A stretch of DNA of 64,000 bases, from the NCBI RefSeq assembly GCF_014636175.1, contig NZ_BMDW01000009.1, forward strand, positions 62,001 to 126,000. The letters are read 5' to 3'. A program made the position numbers and the translations under genes. The stretch is from Sphingomonas psychrolutea (GTDB lineage Bacteria; Pseudomonadota; Alphaproteobacteria; Sphingomonadales; Sphingomonadaceae). This document shows, one piece after another, positions 19,847-29,560 of the stretch (the stretch's first letter is position 1; each line of letters opens with the position of its first letter). The notes under the pieces were generated by a model. It had not been told where the DNA came from and did no database searches. It was given only the letters and a program-made list of their open reading frames with translations.

Positions 19847-20794
19847 TCACGTGCACGCCAGTGCAACGGTCTTGGCGCGCAGGTCAAAGGTGATCGACGA
19901 ACAGTTTTTGAGATAATCGGTGCCGAGCGTGATCGCGTAGCGCGGCTTCTTCTTGGCGTTTGCGGTCACGATAATCTCGTCGGGGTCGGGCACGACGGTG
20001 CTGTCGGGGATGCTCGATTTCGCCTCGGGGCGGATCCGCACCGCAATAGCGCCAACGCTATAACCGTCGAGCAGGAACGGCTGGTTGAGCACCAGCCTTC
20101 GTCCCGGACGGCGCTCGCTGTTGAACAGCCGGTACTGCACCGGATCGCCGCTGAGCGCGCCGCCATAATGATCGGCCAGCAGCTTGCCGGTCGATGCGTT
20201 GACGAGCGTGTCGTGGCGGTCGAGGTTGAAATCGACGCTAACGCGTTCGCCAGCGACATCGATCTCGAACGCGGCGGTCACCAGCCCAAAAAGCGGGAAG
20301 CTGCGCAGCGGATGAGTGATGATATGTTCGCCCGGCGACGCCGCGCGTAAGGTCATGCGCACGACATCATAGCCGATGCCCGTTGGGCCGACCACGCCGT
20401 CGAAGCCGGTGAAGACATCGCGGTCGGCCCACAGCGCGCGTTGCCGCTTGCGCGAGTCGCCATATTGGCTGCGGACCACTTTCGAACTGATCGTAATGGA
20501 ATCGCCCTCTTCGGTCTTGCCCTTGCCCTTGAACGGCCCCGATTTCAGCGCGAGCGCGTTGGCGAACCCGCCGTTGAGGATTGGCCATTTCAGTGCATCG
20601 GCCGCGACCTTAAGGCGTGCAGACTTACCTTTCACGACGATAGGAATGATATAGTCGCCTGAAAGTTCGATTGTTTTGAGAGACTTGTCGCCGCGCTTGG
20701 CCTGAGCGCCGATCACCGGACGATGCGGAACGGCAAGCATCGTGGCGAACAGGGCAGCGACGACCGCACGGCGATAGAAACGTCCTCGGATCAT
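19847..20794 (-). CDS. Exported retropepsin-like protein, catalytic Asp not evident
   Basis: A 315-residue protein has a signal peptide (RRAVVAALFATMLAVPHRPV). The C-terminal segment LGTDYLKNCSSITFDLRAK resembles the closing strand-helix pattern of clan AA aspartic proteases, and DGVVGPTGIGYDVVRMTL in the middle resembles the same pattern of a first lobe. The positions where the DTGA-type catalytic triad would lie read AADALKWPILN and NLDRHDTLVNAST, so an active site is not evident. I infer a two-lobed retropepsin-like fold, perhaps a binding protein. The ATG at 20794 (MIRGRFYRR) is chosen because the signal peptide starts there; a longer frame reaches 20857. Confidence 0.55.
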   Translation of the reverse strand: MIRGRFYRRAVVAALFATMLAVPHRPVIGAQAKRGDKSLKTIELSGDYIIPIVVKGKSARLKVAADALKWPILNGGFANALALKSGPFKGKGKTEEGDSITISSKVVRSQYGDSRKRQRALWADRDVFTGFDGVVGPTGIGYDVVRMTLRAASPGEHIITHPLRSFPLFGLVTAAFEIDVAGERVSVDFNLDRHDTLVNASTGKLLADHYGGALSGDPVQYRLFNSERRPGRRLVLNQPFLLDGYSVGAIAVRIRPEAKSSIPDSTVVPDPDEIIVTANAKKKPRYAITLGTDYLKNCSSITFDLRAKTVALACT

Positions 20795-21031
20795 CGACAG
20801 AACCTTCCGGCTAAGGGTGCTCGATACCGGACTCGCTTCGCGCCCGCAGGCGTCCACATATGTCCTACACGCGGCCTTTATGGCACAATCGCTGCCGCTC
20901 TTTCAAACCGTCGATCCGCGATCACCCCAGCGTGAAGAAAACCACGCGTTGGTGCGACTCTTGTGACTTTTGCACCAAAATCAGGCAAATCCAACCGCGC
21001 CCGAAAACATGCTTTTGTCCCTAAACTTAGC

Positions 21032-22828
21032 CTAAACTTCCGCAGCATCTCCTGCGGCCGCGGCCGCGGCCCGCCGTACGCGCTTCAGCCGCGGCAGCGC
21101 TACCATCTCCGCTGCCGCCTTGATCTCCTGGCGCAAGGCGTCGCGCTTTTCGTGGATCGAGGCGATCACCGGGCCGACCGCGACGCCGAGATCGGTCAGC
21201 ACCGCTTCGGCCAGTTGCAGCGAGGACTCCAGCGTCTCGGGCACCGCGTCGCTCGCGCCCGCCTTGTACAGTTCGGCGGCGTGCGCCGTATCACGCGCGC
21301 GCGCCACGATCGTCAGATCGGGCACCCAGCCACGCACGCGCCGCGTCAGCGCGACGCTCAGCACCGGATCGTCCATTGTCAAAATCAGCGCCCTGGCGCG
21401 CCCGAGGTTGAGCCGGTCAACCAGTTCAGGCCGCACGACATCGCCGAAAATCACCGGATAGCCTTCGGCGCGGGCCGCCGTCACCGCATCGATATTGGCC
21501 TCGACCGCGACATAAGGCTGGCCGTGGACGGCCAGCATATCGCACACCATCCGCCCGACGCGGCCGAAGCCAATGATAACGGTTCCGGGGCCTTCGGGCG
21601 AAATCTCGGCGTCGGGCAGCTCGCCGCGCCGTTCGAACCCGCGCGCCGCGCGCTTGCCGAGCATCGACAGCAGCGGCGTGATTGTTAAGCCGATCGCGGT
21701 GACGGTCTGCCAGAAGCTGGCAGGACCCGGCGCGATCAGCTGGGCTTGGGCCGCCGCGCCAAGCACGATCAGCGTGGTTTCGGACGGGCTGCCCATCAGC
21801 ACGCCAGTCTCCACCGCCACCCCGCCGCGAATGCCAGCAAGCCGCAGCAGCACGAAGGTCACTGCCGCCTTGACCGCGACCACCGTCGCAATGCCAACGA
21901 AATACGCACCCCAATCCGCCAGGATTGCGCGCAGATCGACGCTCATCCCGACCGTGATCAGGAACACGCCGAGCGCCAGACCCTTGAACGGCGCGGTGAT
22001 GACCTCGACTTCGCTATGGTAATCGGTCTCGGCGATCAGCAGCCCGGCGATCAACGCGCCGACGATCGGCGACAGGCCGACGGCACTGGTCGCGAGGCTC
22101 GCGGCGATCACGACGAGCAACGACGCCGCGAGGAACAGTTCGGGGCTCTTGGTGCGCGCGGCTTGCGCGAACAGCTTTGGCAGCAAAAAGCGACCGCCGA
22201 TGAACAGGATCGCAAGCGTCAGCACCGCCGCCCCGCCGACTCGCGCAAAGCCCATCATGCCACCCGCCGCCGCCATCGGCCCGACCGCGCCAAGGATGAA
22301 AATGATCGGCACCAAGGCCAGATCCTCGAACAACAGCATGGCGAACGCAGTCTGTCCAACGGGTCCCGTCGTCCCGGCGATCGGCAAAACCAATGCGGTC
22401 GACGACAAAGCGAGCGCGATGCCGAGCGCCATCGCGCCCGCCCAATCGAGCCCGGTCAGCAGATGCAGTCCGAAGCCGATGACCGCGCCCGCGCCGATCA
22501 ATTCCGCCGCGCCGACCCCGAACACCAGCCGCCGCATCGACCATAATCGCTTGAAGGACAGCTCGAGCCCGATCGAAAATAGCAGGAGCACGATGCCGAA
22601 TTCGGCGAACGGTTCGATCGCGTGCGGATCGGAAATGGTGATATGGTAAAGCCACGGATAGTCGCCGACCAGCGCGCCGAGGCCGAATGGCCCGACCAGT
22701 AGGCCGACCAGAATGAAACCGATCACCGGGCTGATCTTCGCGCGCGCAAACGCCGGAATGACCAATCCCGCTGCGCCGAGAATGACGAGCGTGTCGCTAA
22801 AGCCACTATTGGAGAGGGGGGAGACCAT
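21032..22828 (-). CDS. Kef/YbaL-type monovalent cation:proton antiporter
   Basis: A 598-residue CPA2-family inner-membrane protein. About 12 hydrophobic segments fill residues 10-390, including GIVLLLFSIGLELSFKRLW and the ALALSSTALVLPI motif. A cytosolic TrkA-N (RCK) domain follows at about 410-530 with the nucleotide-binding GFGRVGRMV. A short charged C-terminal helix ends in an Ala-rich tail. The family exports K+ or Na+ in exchange for protons under NAD(H) or glutathione control. No KefF/KefG-type partner is adjacent. It lies just upstream of icd on the same strand order but with its own leader. Confidence 0.9.
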   Translation of the reverse strand: MVSPLSNSGFSDTLVILGAAGLVIPAFARAKISPVIGFILVGLLVGPFGLGALVGDYPWLYHITISDPHAIEPFAEFGIVLLLFSIGLELSFKRLWSMRRLVFGVGAAELIGAGAVIGFGLHLLTGLDWAGAMALGIALALSSTALVLPIAGTTGPVGQTAFAMLLFEDLALVPIIFILGAVGPMAAAGGMMGFARVGGAAVLTLAILFIGGRFLLPKLFAQAARTKSPELFLAASLLVVIAASLATSAVGLSPIVGALIAGLLIAETDYHSEVEVITAPFKGLALGVFLITVGMSVDLRAILADWGAYFVGIATVVAVKAAVTFVLLRLAGIRGGVAVETGVLMGSPSETTLIVLGAAAQAQLIAPGPASFWQTVTAIGLTITPLLSMLGKRAARGFERRGELPDAEISPEGPGTVIIGFGRVGRMVCDMLAVHGQPYVAVEANIDAVTAARAEGYPVIFGDVVRPELVDRLNLGRARALILTMDDPVLSVALTRRVRGWVPDLTIVARARDTAHAAELYKAGASDAVPETLESSLQLAEAVLTDLGVAVGPVIASIHEKRDALRQEIKAAAEMVALPRLKRVRRAAAAAAGDAAEV

Positions 22829-22864
22829 TCGCGCACCTTGGCGCGAATGGCCGCGTTTGTCAGC

Positions 22865-24085
22865 TTATCCTTGCACGCCCATCTTGATTTCGAGGTTGAG
22901 GCGGACCTGTTCGAAGAACTGCTCGGTCGTCATCCACGGTTGATCGGGCCCGATCAGCAAGGCGAGATCCTTGGTCATGTGACCGTCCTCGACCGTCTGG
23001 ATGCACACCTGCTCCAGCGTTTCGGCAAAACGCGTCACGTCGGGGGTGTCGTCGAACTTGCCGCGATATTTCAGGCCACCGGTCCAGGCGAAGATCGAGG
23101 CGATCGGGTTGGTCGAGGTCGCCTTGCCCTGCTCATGCTGGCGGAAATGGCGCGTCACGGTGCCGTGCGCGGCTTCCGCCTCGACCGTCTTGCCATCGGG
23201 GGTGAGCAGCACCGAGGTCATCAGCCCGAGCGAGCCGAAGCCTTGCGCAACCTGATCCGACTGGACGTCACCGTCATAATTCTTGCACGCCCAGACGAAT
23301 TCGCCATGCCATTTGAGCGCCGAGGCGACCATGTCGTCGATCAGGCGATGCTCGTAGGTGATCCCGGCTTCTTTGAACTTGTCCTTGAATTCCGCTTCGA
23401 ACACTTCGGCGAACAGATCCTTGAAGCGACCGTCATAATATTTGAGGATGGTGTTCTTGGTCGACAGATACACCGGCCACTTCAAATTGAGGCCATAATG
23501 CATCGACGCGCGCGCAAAATCGCGAATCGAATCGTCGAGGTTGTACATCGCCAGCGCGACGCCCGGGGAAGGATAGCGGAACACTTCCTCGTCGATCACC
23601 GTGCCATCATCACCGTGGAACACCATCCGCAGTGTGCCCGGGCTGGGGACGAGAAAATCGGTCGCGCGGTACTGATCACCAAAGGCGTGGCGACCGACGA
23701 CGATCGGGTGCGTCCAGCTCGGGATCAGGCGGGGGACATTTTTGATCACGATCGGCTCGCGGAAGATCGTACCGCCCAGAATGTTGCGGATCGTGCCGTT
23801 GGGCGACTTCCACATTTTTTTGAGGCCGAACTCCTCGACGCGCTGCTCATCGGGAGTGATCGTCGCGCACTTCACGCCGACGCCATATTTCTGGATCGCC
23901 TTGGCGCTGTCGACCGTAACCTTGTCGTCGGTGGCGTCGCGGGTCATCATCCCGAGGTCGTAATAATCGAGATCGATGTCGAGATAGGGGAGAATCAAGC
24001 GTTCGCGGATCCACTGCCAGATGATCCGCGTCATCTCGTCGCCATCGATTTCCACGACGGGCGTCTTAACCTTGATCTTCGCCAT
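22865..24085 (-). CDS. icd: NADP-dependent isocitrate dehydrogenase
   Basis: The 406-residue enzyme oxidises isocitrate to 2-oxoglutarate in the TCA cycle. It belongs to the dimeric type related to eukaryotic IDH, as in other alphaproteobacteria: [17 protein letters not shown] at the N-terminus, the substrate loop [20 protein letters not shown], the metal-binding [20 protein letters not shown], and [14 protein letters not shown] for NADP. Length and start (MAKIKVKTP) are normal. Its position after alaS agrees with the recA-alaS-icd order of the class. It is divergent from psd across a 149-base gap. Confidence 0.97.
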   Translation of the reverse strand: MAKIKVKTPVVEIDGDEMTRIIWQWIRERLILPYLDIDLDYYDLGMMTRDATDDKVTVDSAKAIQKYGVGVKCATITPDEQRVEEFGLKKMWKSPNGTIRNILGGTIFREPIVIKNVPRLIPSWTHPIVVGRHAFGDQYRATDFLVPSPGTLRMVFHGDDGTVIDEEVFRYPSPGVALAMYNLDDSIRDFARASMHYGLNLKWPVYLSTKNTILKYYDGRFKDLFAEVFEAEFKDKFKEAGITYEHRLIDDMVASALKWHGEFVWACKNYDGDVQSDQVAQGFGSLGLMTSVLLTPDGKTVEAEAAHGTVTRHFRQHEQGKATSTNPIASIFAWTGGLKYRGKFDDTPDVTRFAETLEQVCIQTVEDGHMTKDLALLIGPDQPWMTTEQFFEQVRLNLEIKMGVQG

Positions 24086-24206
24086 TACGCTCTTTCCTGT
24101 GGGGAGGTTTGCGCCAGCGTCTAGGAGGAAGGCGGGCGGCGATCAACCCGGCGCGGGCGTGACGTCGATCGAGCGTGACTTGCCCCCCCCGGTTCGCGAT
24201 TGTCGC

Positions 24207-24232
24207 GGGCAGGGGGGTGGGGTAGGACCGGG
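24207..24232 (+). promoter_or_regulatory. G-quadruplex-capable tract over the psd ribosome binding region
   Basis: Four G-tracts of three or more (24207-24209, 24212-24217, 24219-24222, 24230-24232) are separated by loops of 2, 1 and 7 bases, two bases before the psd start codon. A run of C at 24183-24190 could instead pair with the G-tracts and hide the ribosome binding site. Confidence 0.45.
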
Positions 24233-24234
24233 CC

Positions 24235-24981
24235 ATGTCACCCATTGAAAAACCCGCCCTCCCCGCCGAAGCCGTCAAATGGCGGGTGCCCGATCTCCAT
24301 CCGGAGGGGCGCAAATATGTTATGATCGCGGGGGTGGTTTCGTTCGTCGCTTGGGTGTCGCTGGGCTGGTTCGTCGCCTGGCCGCTGATCGGCTTCACGC
24401 TCTGGGTGGCGTTGTTTTTCCGCGATCCGGTGCGCGTAACGCCAAGCGGGGAAGGGTTGATCGTTTCGCCGGCCGATGGACTCGTCTCGATGATCGAGCG
24501 CGTGCCCGTGCCGCGCGGACTCGCCGGACCGAATGCCCTGGGCGATGCCCCGCTGATTCGCGTCTCGGTATTCATGTCGGTGTTCGATGTGCACATCAAT
24601 CGCACGCCGATTGCGGGAACGATCAAGCAAGTCATCTATATCTCTGGCAAATTCGTGAATGCCGAACTCGACAAAGCCAGCGAAGATAATGAGCGGCAGC
24701 ATATTCTGGTCGAGGGGCGCCCGGATTCGAGCGGAACCGCGCGCCGGATCGGGTTTACCCAAATCGCCGGATTGCTGGCACGGCGAATTGTACCGTTCGT
24801 GAAGGCAGGCGATATGGTCGCCGCCGGCCAGCGCATTGGTCTGATCCGCTTCGGTAGCCGGGTCGATGTCTATTTGCCTGACGATTGCGCGTGCCAGGTC
24901 GTGCTCGGCCAGCGCAGCGTGGCGGGGGAAACGGTTCTCGGACGCGTTGGTGGGAACACCGCGACTGGCATCGCGCAATGA
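24235..24981 (+). CDS. psd: Phosphatidylserine decarboxylase proenzyme
   Basis: This 248-residue enzyme makes phosphatidylethanolamine from phosphatidylserine. It is of the short type, with two membrane segments near the N-terminus (about 24-60). The catalytic part contains [13 protein letters not shown] and [15 protein letters not shown]. Self-cleavage occurs at Gly-Ser in [13 protein letters not shown] (Ser208), giving the pyruvoyl group. It is followed by pssA after 19 bases, so synthesis and decarboxylation of phosphatidylserine are co-expressed. Confidence 0.94.
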   Translation: MSPIEKPALPAEAVKWRVPDLHPEGRKYVMIAGVVSFVAWVSLGWFVAWPLIGFTLWVALFFRDPVRVTPSGEGLIVSPADGLVSMIERVPVPRGLAGPNALGDAPLIRVSVFMSVFDVHINRTPIAGTIKQVIYISGKFVNAELDKASEDNERQHILVEGRPDSSGTARRIGFTQIAGLLARRIVPFVKAGDMVAAGQRIGLIRFGSRVDVYLPDDCACQVVLGQRSVAGETVLGRVGGNTATGIAQ

Positions 24982-25000
24982 TCGGCCGGGTACGGCGATC

Positions 25001-25816
25001 ATGACCCGGAGTTTGCGCCGCCCGACGGCGCGCGGGCTTCCGCTGCGCGCCGTTGCGCCAAATGCGGTCACTGCGCTTGCCTTATGTTCGGGCCTGACCG
25101 GAATCCGCTTCGCGATTGCCGGGCAATGGGAAACCGCCGTGGTGATGGTGATGATCGCCAGCGTGCTCGACGGGATCGACGGTCGAATCGCGCGGATGAT
25201 GCGCGGCGAGAGTCGATTCGGTGCAGAACTCGATTCCTTATCCGACGCGATTTCGTTTGGCGTGTCGCCCGCCTTGATCCTGTATCTCTGGTCGTTGCAG
25301 GATTTGCCGCGAGTCGGCTGGCTGATTGCGTTGGTGTTTGCAGTGTTCTGCGCGTTGCGCCTCGCGCGGTTTAACGCTGCGATCGATGTGGCGGATCAGC
25401 CCCACAAATCGGCGGGTTTCCTGACCGGGTCGCCCTCACCCGTCGGGGCGGGGCTTGCCATGCTGCCAATGTATTTGTGGTTCTGGACCGGTCTCGACCT
25501 GTGGCGGTCGCCGTTGATCGTCGGCCCATGGGTCGCGGTGATGGCGGTGCTGATGGTGTCGAGCGTCGCGACGTATAGCTGGTCGTCACTAAAGCTTCGC
25601 CACAACATTCGGTTCGAAGCAATTGCCGTCGTCGTCTTGCTGGGCGCTGCGCTGGTCTCGGCGCCGTGGCACACGCTGACCTTCCTGTGCTCCGCCTATC
25701 TTGCGACGCTGCCCTTCAGCATCGCAGCCTATGCGCGCGTCAGGCGGCTGCGCGCCACTGCGGGCGAGACAAGTGGGTCACCGTCCGGGTCCGCGCGCGA
25801 AGCCGAGCTTCGCTGA
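25001..25816 (+). CDS. pssA: CDP-diacylglycerol--serine O-phosphatidyltransferase
   Basis: This 271-residue membrane enzyme makes phosphatidylserine. The CDP-alcohol phosphatidyltransferase signature DG-x2-AR-x8-G-x3-D-x3-D is complete (DGRIARMMRGESRFGAELD, then SLSD). Several hydrophobic segments follow. The ATG at 25001 is chosen by the usual distance to the signature and because it lies 19 bases after the psd stop. The last 77 bases overlap the 3' end of a small gene on the opposite strand. The C-terminal tail is polar and Ser/Gly/Arg-rich. Confidence 0.93.
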   Translation: MTRSLRRPTARGLPLRAVAPNAVTALALCSGLTGIRFAIAGQWETAVVMVMIASVLDGIDGRIARMMRGESRFGAELDSLSDAISFGVSPALILYLWSLQDLPRVGWLIALVFAVFCALRLARFNAAIDVADQPHKSAGFLTGSPSPVGAGLAMLPMYLWFWTGLDLWRSPLIVGPWVAVMAVLMVSSVATYSWSSLKLRHNIRFEAIAVVVLLGAALVSAPWHTLTFLCSAYLATLPFSIAAYARVRRLRATAGETSGSPSGSAREAELR

Positions 25817-25967
25817 CGATCAGGACCGGAACAGCCGGAGAGAACGGGCCAACACCGTCGCGCAAAATGGCCGCGATCCGCGGCAGGGCGGGCACCAGCG
25901 TCAGCCAGAATACCGCGACGCTCGCGGTGAGCGCGCTTGCGAAAACCAGAAAACCGACAAATGCCAT
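25740..25967 (-). CDS. Small single-span membrane protein, candidate SOS gene
   Basis: A 75-residue protein has one strongly hydrophobic segment at about residues 3-26 (FLVFASALTASVAVFWLTLV), then a short amphipathic stretch, a Pro/Val-rich part and an arginine-rich tail (EARLRARTRTVTH). GGAG lies 9-12 bases before the ATG at 25967. An in-frame GTG at 26021 is a possible longer start. About 90 bases upstream is a near-consensus sigma-70-type promoter whose spacer holds a LexA box, so the gene is probably SOS-induced. Small SOS membrane proteins in other bacteria (for example Caulobacter SidA) block cell division; this role is an inference here. The 3' end overlaps pssA by 77 bases. I do not recognise the family. 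Confidence 0.6.
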   Translation of the reverse strand: MAFVGFLVFASALTASVAVFWLTLVPALPRIAAILRDGVGPFSPAVPVLIVSEARLRARTRTVTHLSRPQWRAAA

Positions 25968-26053
25968 CTTTCCACTCCATCCTTCACGGTGACGGGTCAC
26001 GTTCTCGCAACCGGCTAGCACGCAAACGGTTCCTTGTTCCGCTCACAAACACG

Positions 26054-26082
26054 ATATGTTCTTTTTACGTTCCCTATGTCAA
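26054..26082 (-). promoter_or_regulatory. LexA-controlled promoter of the small membrane protein gene
   Basis: On the minus strand, TTGACA (26082-26077) and ACATAT (26059-26054) are separated by exactly 17 bases, close to the sigma-70 consensus. The SOS box GTTC-N7-GTTC (plus strand 26058-26072, GTTCTTTTTACGTTC) fills most of the spacer and overlaps the -10 element, so LexA binding would block RNA polymerase. The rpsB gene lies on the other side, but its own promoter is not clear. Confidence 0.75.
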
Positions 26083-26235
26083 GGGTGATTACGGAGTTGC
26101 GTTTCCTAAGTGCTTCCGCTAACCGACCCGCCTTCACACCGCATGGGAAGCACACATCACCGGTGTCCGCCCGGGGTTTTACCCCGATCACGGATTACTC
26201 GCTTCCCAGAGGATCAACCGGAAAGGAACTCTCTT

Positions 26236-27081
26236 ATGGCGGCACCTGTCGTCTCCATGCAGCAATTGCTCGAAACGGGCGCGCACTTCGGCCACCAGAC
26301 GCATCGCTGGAACCCGAAGATGAAGCCTTACATCTTTGGCGACCGCAACGGCGTCCACATCCTTGATCTGTCGCAGACCGTGCCGTTGTTCGCACGCGCC
26401 CTTGAATTCGTCGCAGCTTCGACCGCGTCGGGTGGCAAGGTCCTGTTCGTCGGCACCAAGCGTCAGGCGCAGGAACCCGTTGCAGAAGCAGCGCGGCGTT
26501 CGGGCCAGCATTTCGTCAACCATCGCTGGCTGGGCGGCATGCTTACCAACTGGAAGACGATTTCGGGTTCGATCAAGCGCCTCAAGACGCTCGAAGAGCA
26601 GCTTTCGGGCGACACGCACGGCCTGACCAAGAAGGAAGTGCTCCAGCTCACCCGCGAGAAGGACAAGCTTGAGCTGTCGCTCGGCGGTATCCGCGACATG
26701 GGCGGCATTCCCGACGTGATGTTCGTGATCGACGCAAACAAGGAAGAGCTGGCGATCAAGGAAGCCAACACGCTGGGTATCCCGGTCGTCGCGATCCTCG
26801 ATTCGAACGTCTCGCCCGATGGAATCGCTTTCCCGGTTCCCGCGAACGACGACGCAAGCCGCGCGATTCGGCTGTATTGCGAAGCGATCGCGATCGCCGC
26901 GACGCGTGGCGGCAACGAGCAGCTTGCGCGCCGTCAGGACATCGGCTCGATGGAAGCGCCGCCCGCCGAGGAAGCGCTGACCGTGGCACCGGAGGCTCCT
27001 GCCGCCGAAATTACGCCTGCAACCGATGCGGCGTTGCAGGCCGAGATGGTCGCCGAGGCCGAGCGCCAGATCGACGCGTAA
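26236..27081 (+). CDS. rpsB: 30S ribosomal protein S2
   Basis: The 281-residue ribosomal protein S2 has the full S2 core ([20 protein letters not shown] ... [14 protein letters not shown] ... [15 protein letters not shown] ... [11 protein letters not shown] ... [14 protein letters not shown]). An Ala/Glu-rich C-terminal tail of about 45 residues is typical of alphaproteobacteria. AAAGGA lies before the ATG at 26236. The 150-base leader before it is untranslated and may hold autoregulatory structure. It is followed by tsf, as in nearly all bacteria. Confidence 0.97.
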   Translation: MAAPVVSMQQLLETGAHFGHQTHRWNPKMKPYIFGDRNGVHILDLSQTVPLFARALEFVAASTASGGKVLFVGTKRQAQEPVAEAARRSGQHFVNHRWLGGMLTNWKTISGSIKRLKTLEEQLSGDTHGLTKKEVLQLTREKDKLELSLGGIRDMGGIPDVMFVIDANKEELAIKEANTLGIPVVAILDSNVSPDGIAFPVPANDDASRAIRLYCEAIAIAATRGGNEQLARRQDIGSMEAPPAEEALTVAPEAPAAEITPATDAALQAEMVAEAERQIDA

Positions 27082-27166
27082 GCGTCTCCGAACTGACATG
27101 TGGGCGGGGTAGGGCTTTGGCCCCGCTCCGCCTATATGCGTTTTTTCAAGATAGAAGGATTTTGAC

Positions 27167-28102
27167 ATGGCCGAGATCACGGCAGCAGCAGTGAAGGACC
27201 TGCGCGAGAAGAGCGGCGCGGGCATGATGGATTGCAAGAAGGCGCTGACCGAATCCGCCGGCGACATGACAGTGGCAATGGATTGGCTGCGCGCCAAGGG
27301 CCTTGCCGCCGCCGCCAAGAAGTCGAGCCGTACGGCCGCTGAGGGCCTGATCGGCGTTGAAGTGTCGGGCACCAAGGGTGCCGCGGTTGAGGTCAATTCC
27401 GAAACCGATTTCGTCGCGAAGAACGATCAGTTCCAGACCTTCGTCCGCGACGTGACCTCGGTTGCGCTCGAACTGGGCGATGACATGGATGTGATCAAGG
27501 CGGCGCATCTCGGCGGCAAGACCGTCGAGGAAATCCTGACCAACAACATCGCGACGATTGGCGAGAACCAGAATCTGCGCCGCGCCAAGCGCCTCGAAGT
27601 CACGCAGGGTGCGGTCATTCCGTACATCCACAACGCTGCAGCACCGGGCCTCGGCAAGATCGGCGTGCTGGTTGCGCTTGAAAGCGATGCTGACCATGAG
27701 GTGCTACAGACGCTCGGCAAGCAGATCGCGATGCATATTGCAGCAGCCTTCCCGCTGGCGCTCAACGAGGACGGCCTCGACCCCGAGATTGTCGCGCGCG
27801 AGCGCGCGATCGCGACCGAGAAGGCGTCGGAAAGCGGCAAGCCCGCCGACATCGTCGCCAAAATGGTCGATGGCGCGATTGCCAAATACTGCAAGGAAAA
27901 CGCGCTCGTCAGCCAGTTGCTGGTGATGGATGGCAAAACCAAGATTTCGGACGTCGTCGCCAATGCCGCCAAGGCGGCGGGCAAGTCGATCGAACTCAAG
28001 GATTATGTCCGCTTCCAGCTCGGCGAAGGCATTGAGAAGGAAACGAGCGACTTCGCCGCCGAAGTCGCCGCCGCTTCGGGTGTGCCGCAGCCGGTCGCCT
28101 AA
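27167..28102 (+). CDS. tsf: Elongation factor Ts
   Basis: The 311-residue nucleotide-exchange factor for EF-Tu has the N-terminal UBA-like part ([20 protein letters not shown]), the core with [12 protein letters not shown], and the dimerisation subdomain with [23 protein letters not shown] lies nine bases upstream of the ATG. The gap from rpsB is 85 bases and holds a GC hairpin that is not a canonical terminator. A strong terminator follows. Confidence 0.97.
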   Translation: MAEITAAAVKDLREKSGAGMMDCKKALTESAGDMTVAMDWLRAKGLAAAAKKSSRTAAEGLIGVEVSGTKGAAVEVNSETDFVAKNDQFQTFVRDVTSVALELGDDMDVIKAAHLGGKTVEEILTNNIATIGENQNLRRAKRLEVTQGAVIPYIHNAAAPGLGKIGVLVALESDADHEVLQTLGKQIAMHIAAAFPLALNEDGLDPEIVARERAIATEKASESGKPADIVAKMVDGAIAKYCKENALVSQLLVMDGKTKISDVVANAAKAAGKSIELKDYVRFQLGEGIEKETSDFAAEVAAASGVPQPVA

Positions 28103-28125
28103 GACTCGCGCTTCGCAGACAAAGC

Positions 28126-28157
28126 AGGGGCTGTGCCGGGAACGGTACAGCCCCTTG
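28126..28157 (+). terminator. Rho-independent terminator after tsf
   Basis: GGGGCTGT (28127-28134) pairs with ACAGCCCC (28147-28154), extended inward by GCC/GGT, followed by TTGT. It closes the rpsB-tsf unit before pyrH. Confidence 0.7.
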
Positions 28158-28271
28158 TCACATTCGCGTTCCTCGCACCGGCCAGCCGCGATCTGCACGG
28201 TTTCCGCGCTTCCAATCCCGGCGAGCCGCAGATAAGGTTCGCGCCGCCCACCTTCAGCAGCCTGGAACCCC

Positions 28272-29000
28272 GTGACCAACCCCCGCTATAAACGTATCTT
28301 GCTGAAATTGTCGGGCGAAGTCCTGATGGGCAGCAGCGGTCTGTCGATCGATCCCGACGTCATCGCGCGCGTCGCGGCCGAAATCGCCGATGTTAAGCAT
28401 CAGGGCTATGAACTGTGCGTCGTCGTGGGTGGGGGCAACATTTTTCGCGGCATTTCCGGCGCGGCGCGTGGCATGGACCGCGCGACCGGCGACTATATGG
28501 GCATGCTCGCAACCGTGATGAATGCGCTGGCGGTGCAGAACGCGCTGGAACAGATCGGCGTCGAGACGCGCGTGCAATCGGCGATTCCAATGGCATCGGT
28601 CTGTGAGCCCTTCATTCGCCGCCGCGCCGAGCGGCATTTGGAAAAGGGGCGGATCGTGATCTTCGCGGCCGGCGTCGGCAGCCCGTTCTTCACGACCGAT
28701 AGCGGAGCGGCACTCCGCGCCGCAGAGATGAAGTGCGATGCGCTGTTCAAGGGCACATCGGTCGATGGCGTCTATGACGCGGACCCGAAACTGATCCCGA
28801 CCGCAAAGCGCTTCGATACCGTCAGCTACGGGACCGTTCTCGCGCAGGACTTGAAGGTTATGGATGCGAGCGCGATTGCTTTGTGCCGCGACAACAATAT
28901 TCCGATCGTCGTTTTCAACATCCGCGAATCCGGCAATCTTGCCGCGGTTCTGCGGGGTGAGGGCGTTTCGACGACGGTCCAGCCCAGCATAGGAGAATGA
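28272..29000 (+). CDS. pyrH: UMP kinase
   Basis: The 242-residue hexameric bacterial UMP kinase makes UDP. It has the amino-acid-kinase fold with [22 protein letters not shown], the GTP-regulated region and [12 protein letters not shown]. Translation starts at GTG 28272. The stop overlaps the frr start (ATGA), so the two are coupled. The order tsf-pyrH-frr is standard. Confidence 0.97.
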   Translation: MTNPRYKRILLKLSGEVLMGSSGLSIDPDVIARVAAEIADVKHQGYELCVVVGGGNIFRGISGAARGMDRATGDYMGMLATVMNALAVQNALEQIGVETRVQSAIPMASVCEPFIRRRAERHLEKGRIVIFAAGVGSPFFTTDSGAALRAAEMKCDALFKGTSVDGVYDADPKLIPTAKRFDTVSYGTVLAQDLKVMDASAIALCRDNNIPIVVFNIRESGNLAAVLRGEGVSTTVQPSIGE

Positions 29001-29560
29001 CCATGGCCGCTTACGAAAAGGCCGATCTTGAACGCCGCATGGCAGGGAGCGTGGAGGCGCTGAAGGGCGATCTGCAGGGCCTGCGCACTGGTCGCGCATC
29101 GATATCCTTGCTCGATCCGGTGACGGTCGAAGTATATGGCGCGCAAATGCCGCTCAATCAGGTCGCGACCGTGTCCGCGCCCGAGTCGCGGATGTTATCG
29201 GTGCAGGTGTGGGACAAGAGCAATGTCGGCCCATGCGACAAGGCGATCCGCTCGGCTGGGCTCGGGCTCAACCCGATCGTCGACGGGACCACGCTGCGTT
29301 TGCCGATCCCCGATCTGACCGAGGAGCGCCGCAAGGAGCTCGCCAAGCTTGCCGGGAAATATGCCGAGGAAGCGCGCATCGCCGCGCGCAACGTGCGTCG
29401 CGACGGGATGGATTCGCTGAAAGTCGATGAGAAAAAGGGCCTGTTCGGCGAGGATGAGCGCAAAAAGCTCGAGACCGAAGTCCAGAAGCTGACCGACAAG
29501 ACGATCGCCGAGATCGACGCCGCCGCGACCGCCAAGGAAAAGGAAATCCTGGGCAAGTGA
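28997..29560 (+). CDS. frr: Ribosome recycling factor
   Basis: RRF of 187 residues, including the conserved [20 protein letters not shown] and [11 protein letters not shown]. It splits post-termination ribosomes with EF-G. GGAG precedes the start; ATG at 28997 or the second ATG at 29003 are both usable. The stop overlaps the uppS start (GTGA). Confidence 0.97.
   Translation: MTMAAYEKADLERRMAGSVEALKGDLQGLRTGRASISLLDPVTVEVYGAQMPLNQVATVSAPESRMLSVQVWDKSNVGPCDKAIRSAGLGLNPIVDGTTLRLPIPDLTEERRKELAKLAGKYAEEARIAARNVRRDGMDSLKVDEKKGLFGEDERKKLETEVQKLTDKTIAEIDAAATAKEKEILGK

Noticed and set aside
22838..24124. 428-codon open frame on the plus strand
   Set aside because: It is antisense to icd, which is certain.
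26029..26039. Extra GTTC half-sites (GTTCCTTGTTC) near the SOS promoter
   Set aside because: Spacing is 3 bases rather than 7, so it does not fit the LexA site by itself.
27104..27146. GC hairpin between rpsB and tsf as a terminator
   Set aside because: GCGGGG/CCCCGC forms a stem, but the T run (27141-27146) is 14 bases away, so it is not a standard terminator. Partial attenuation remains possible.
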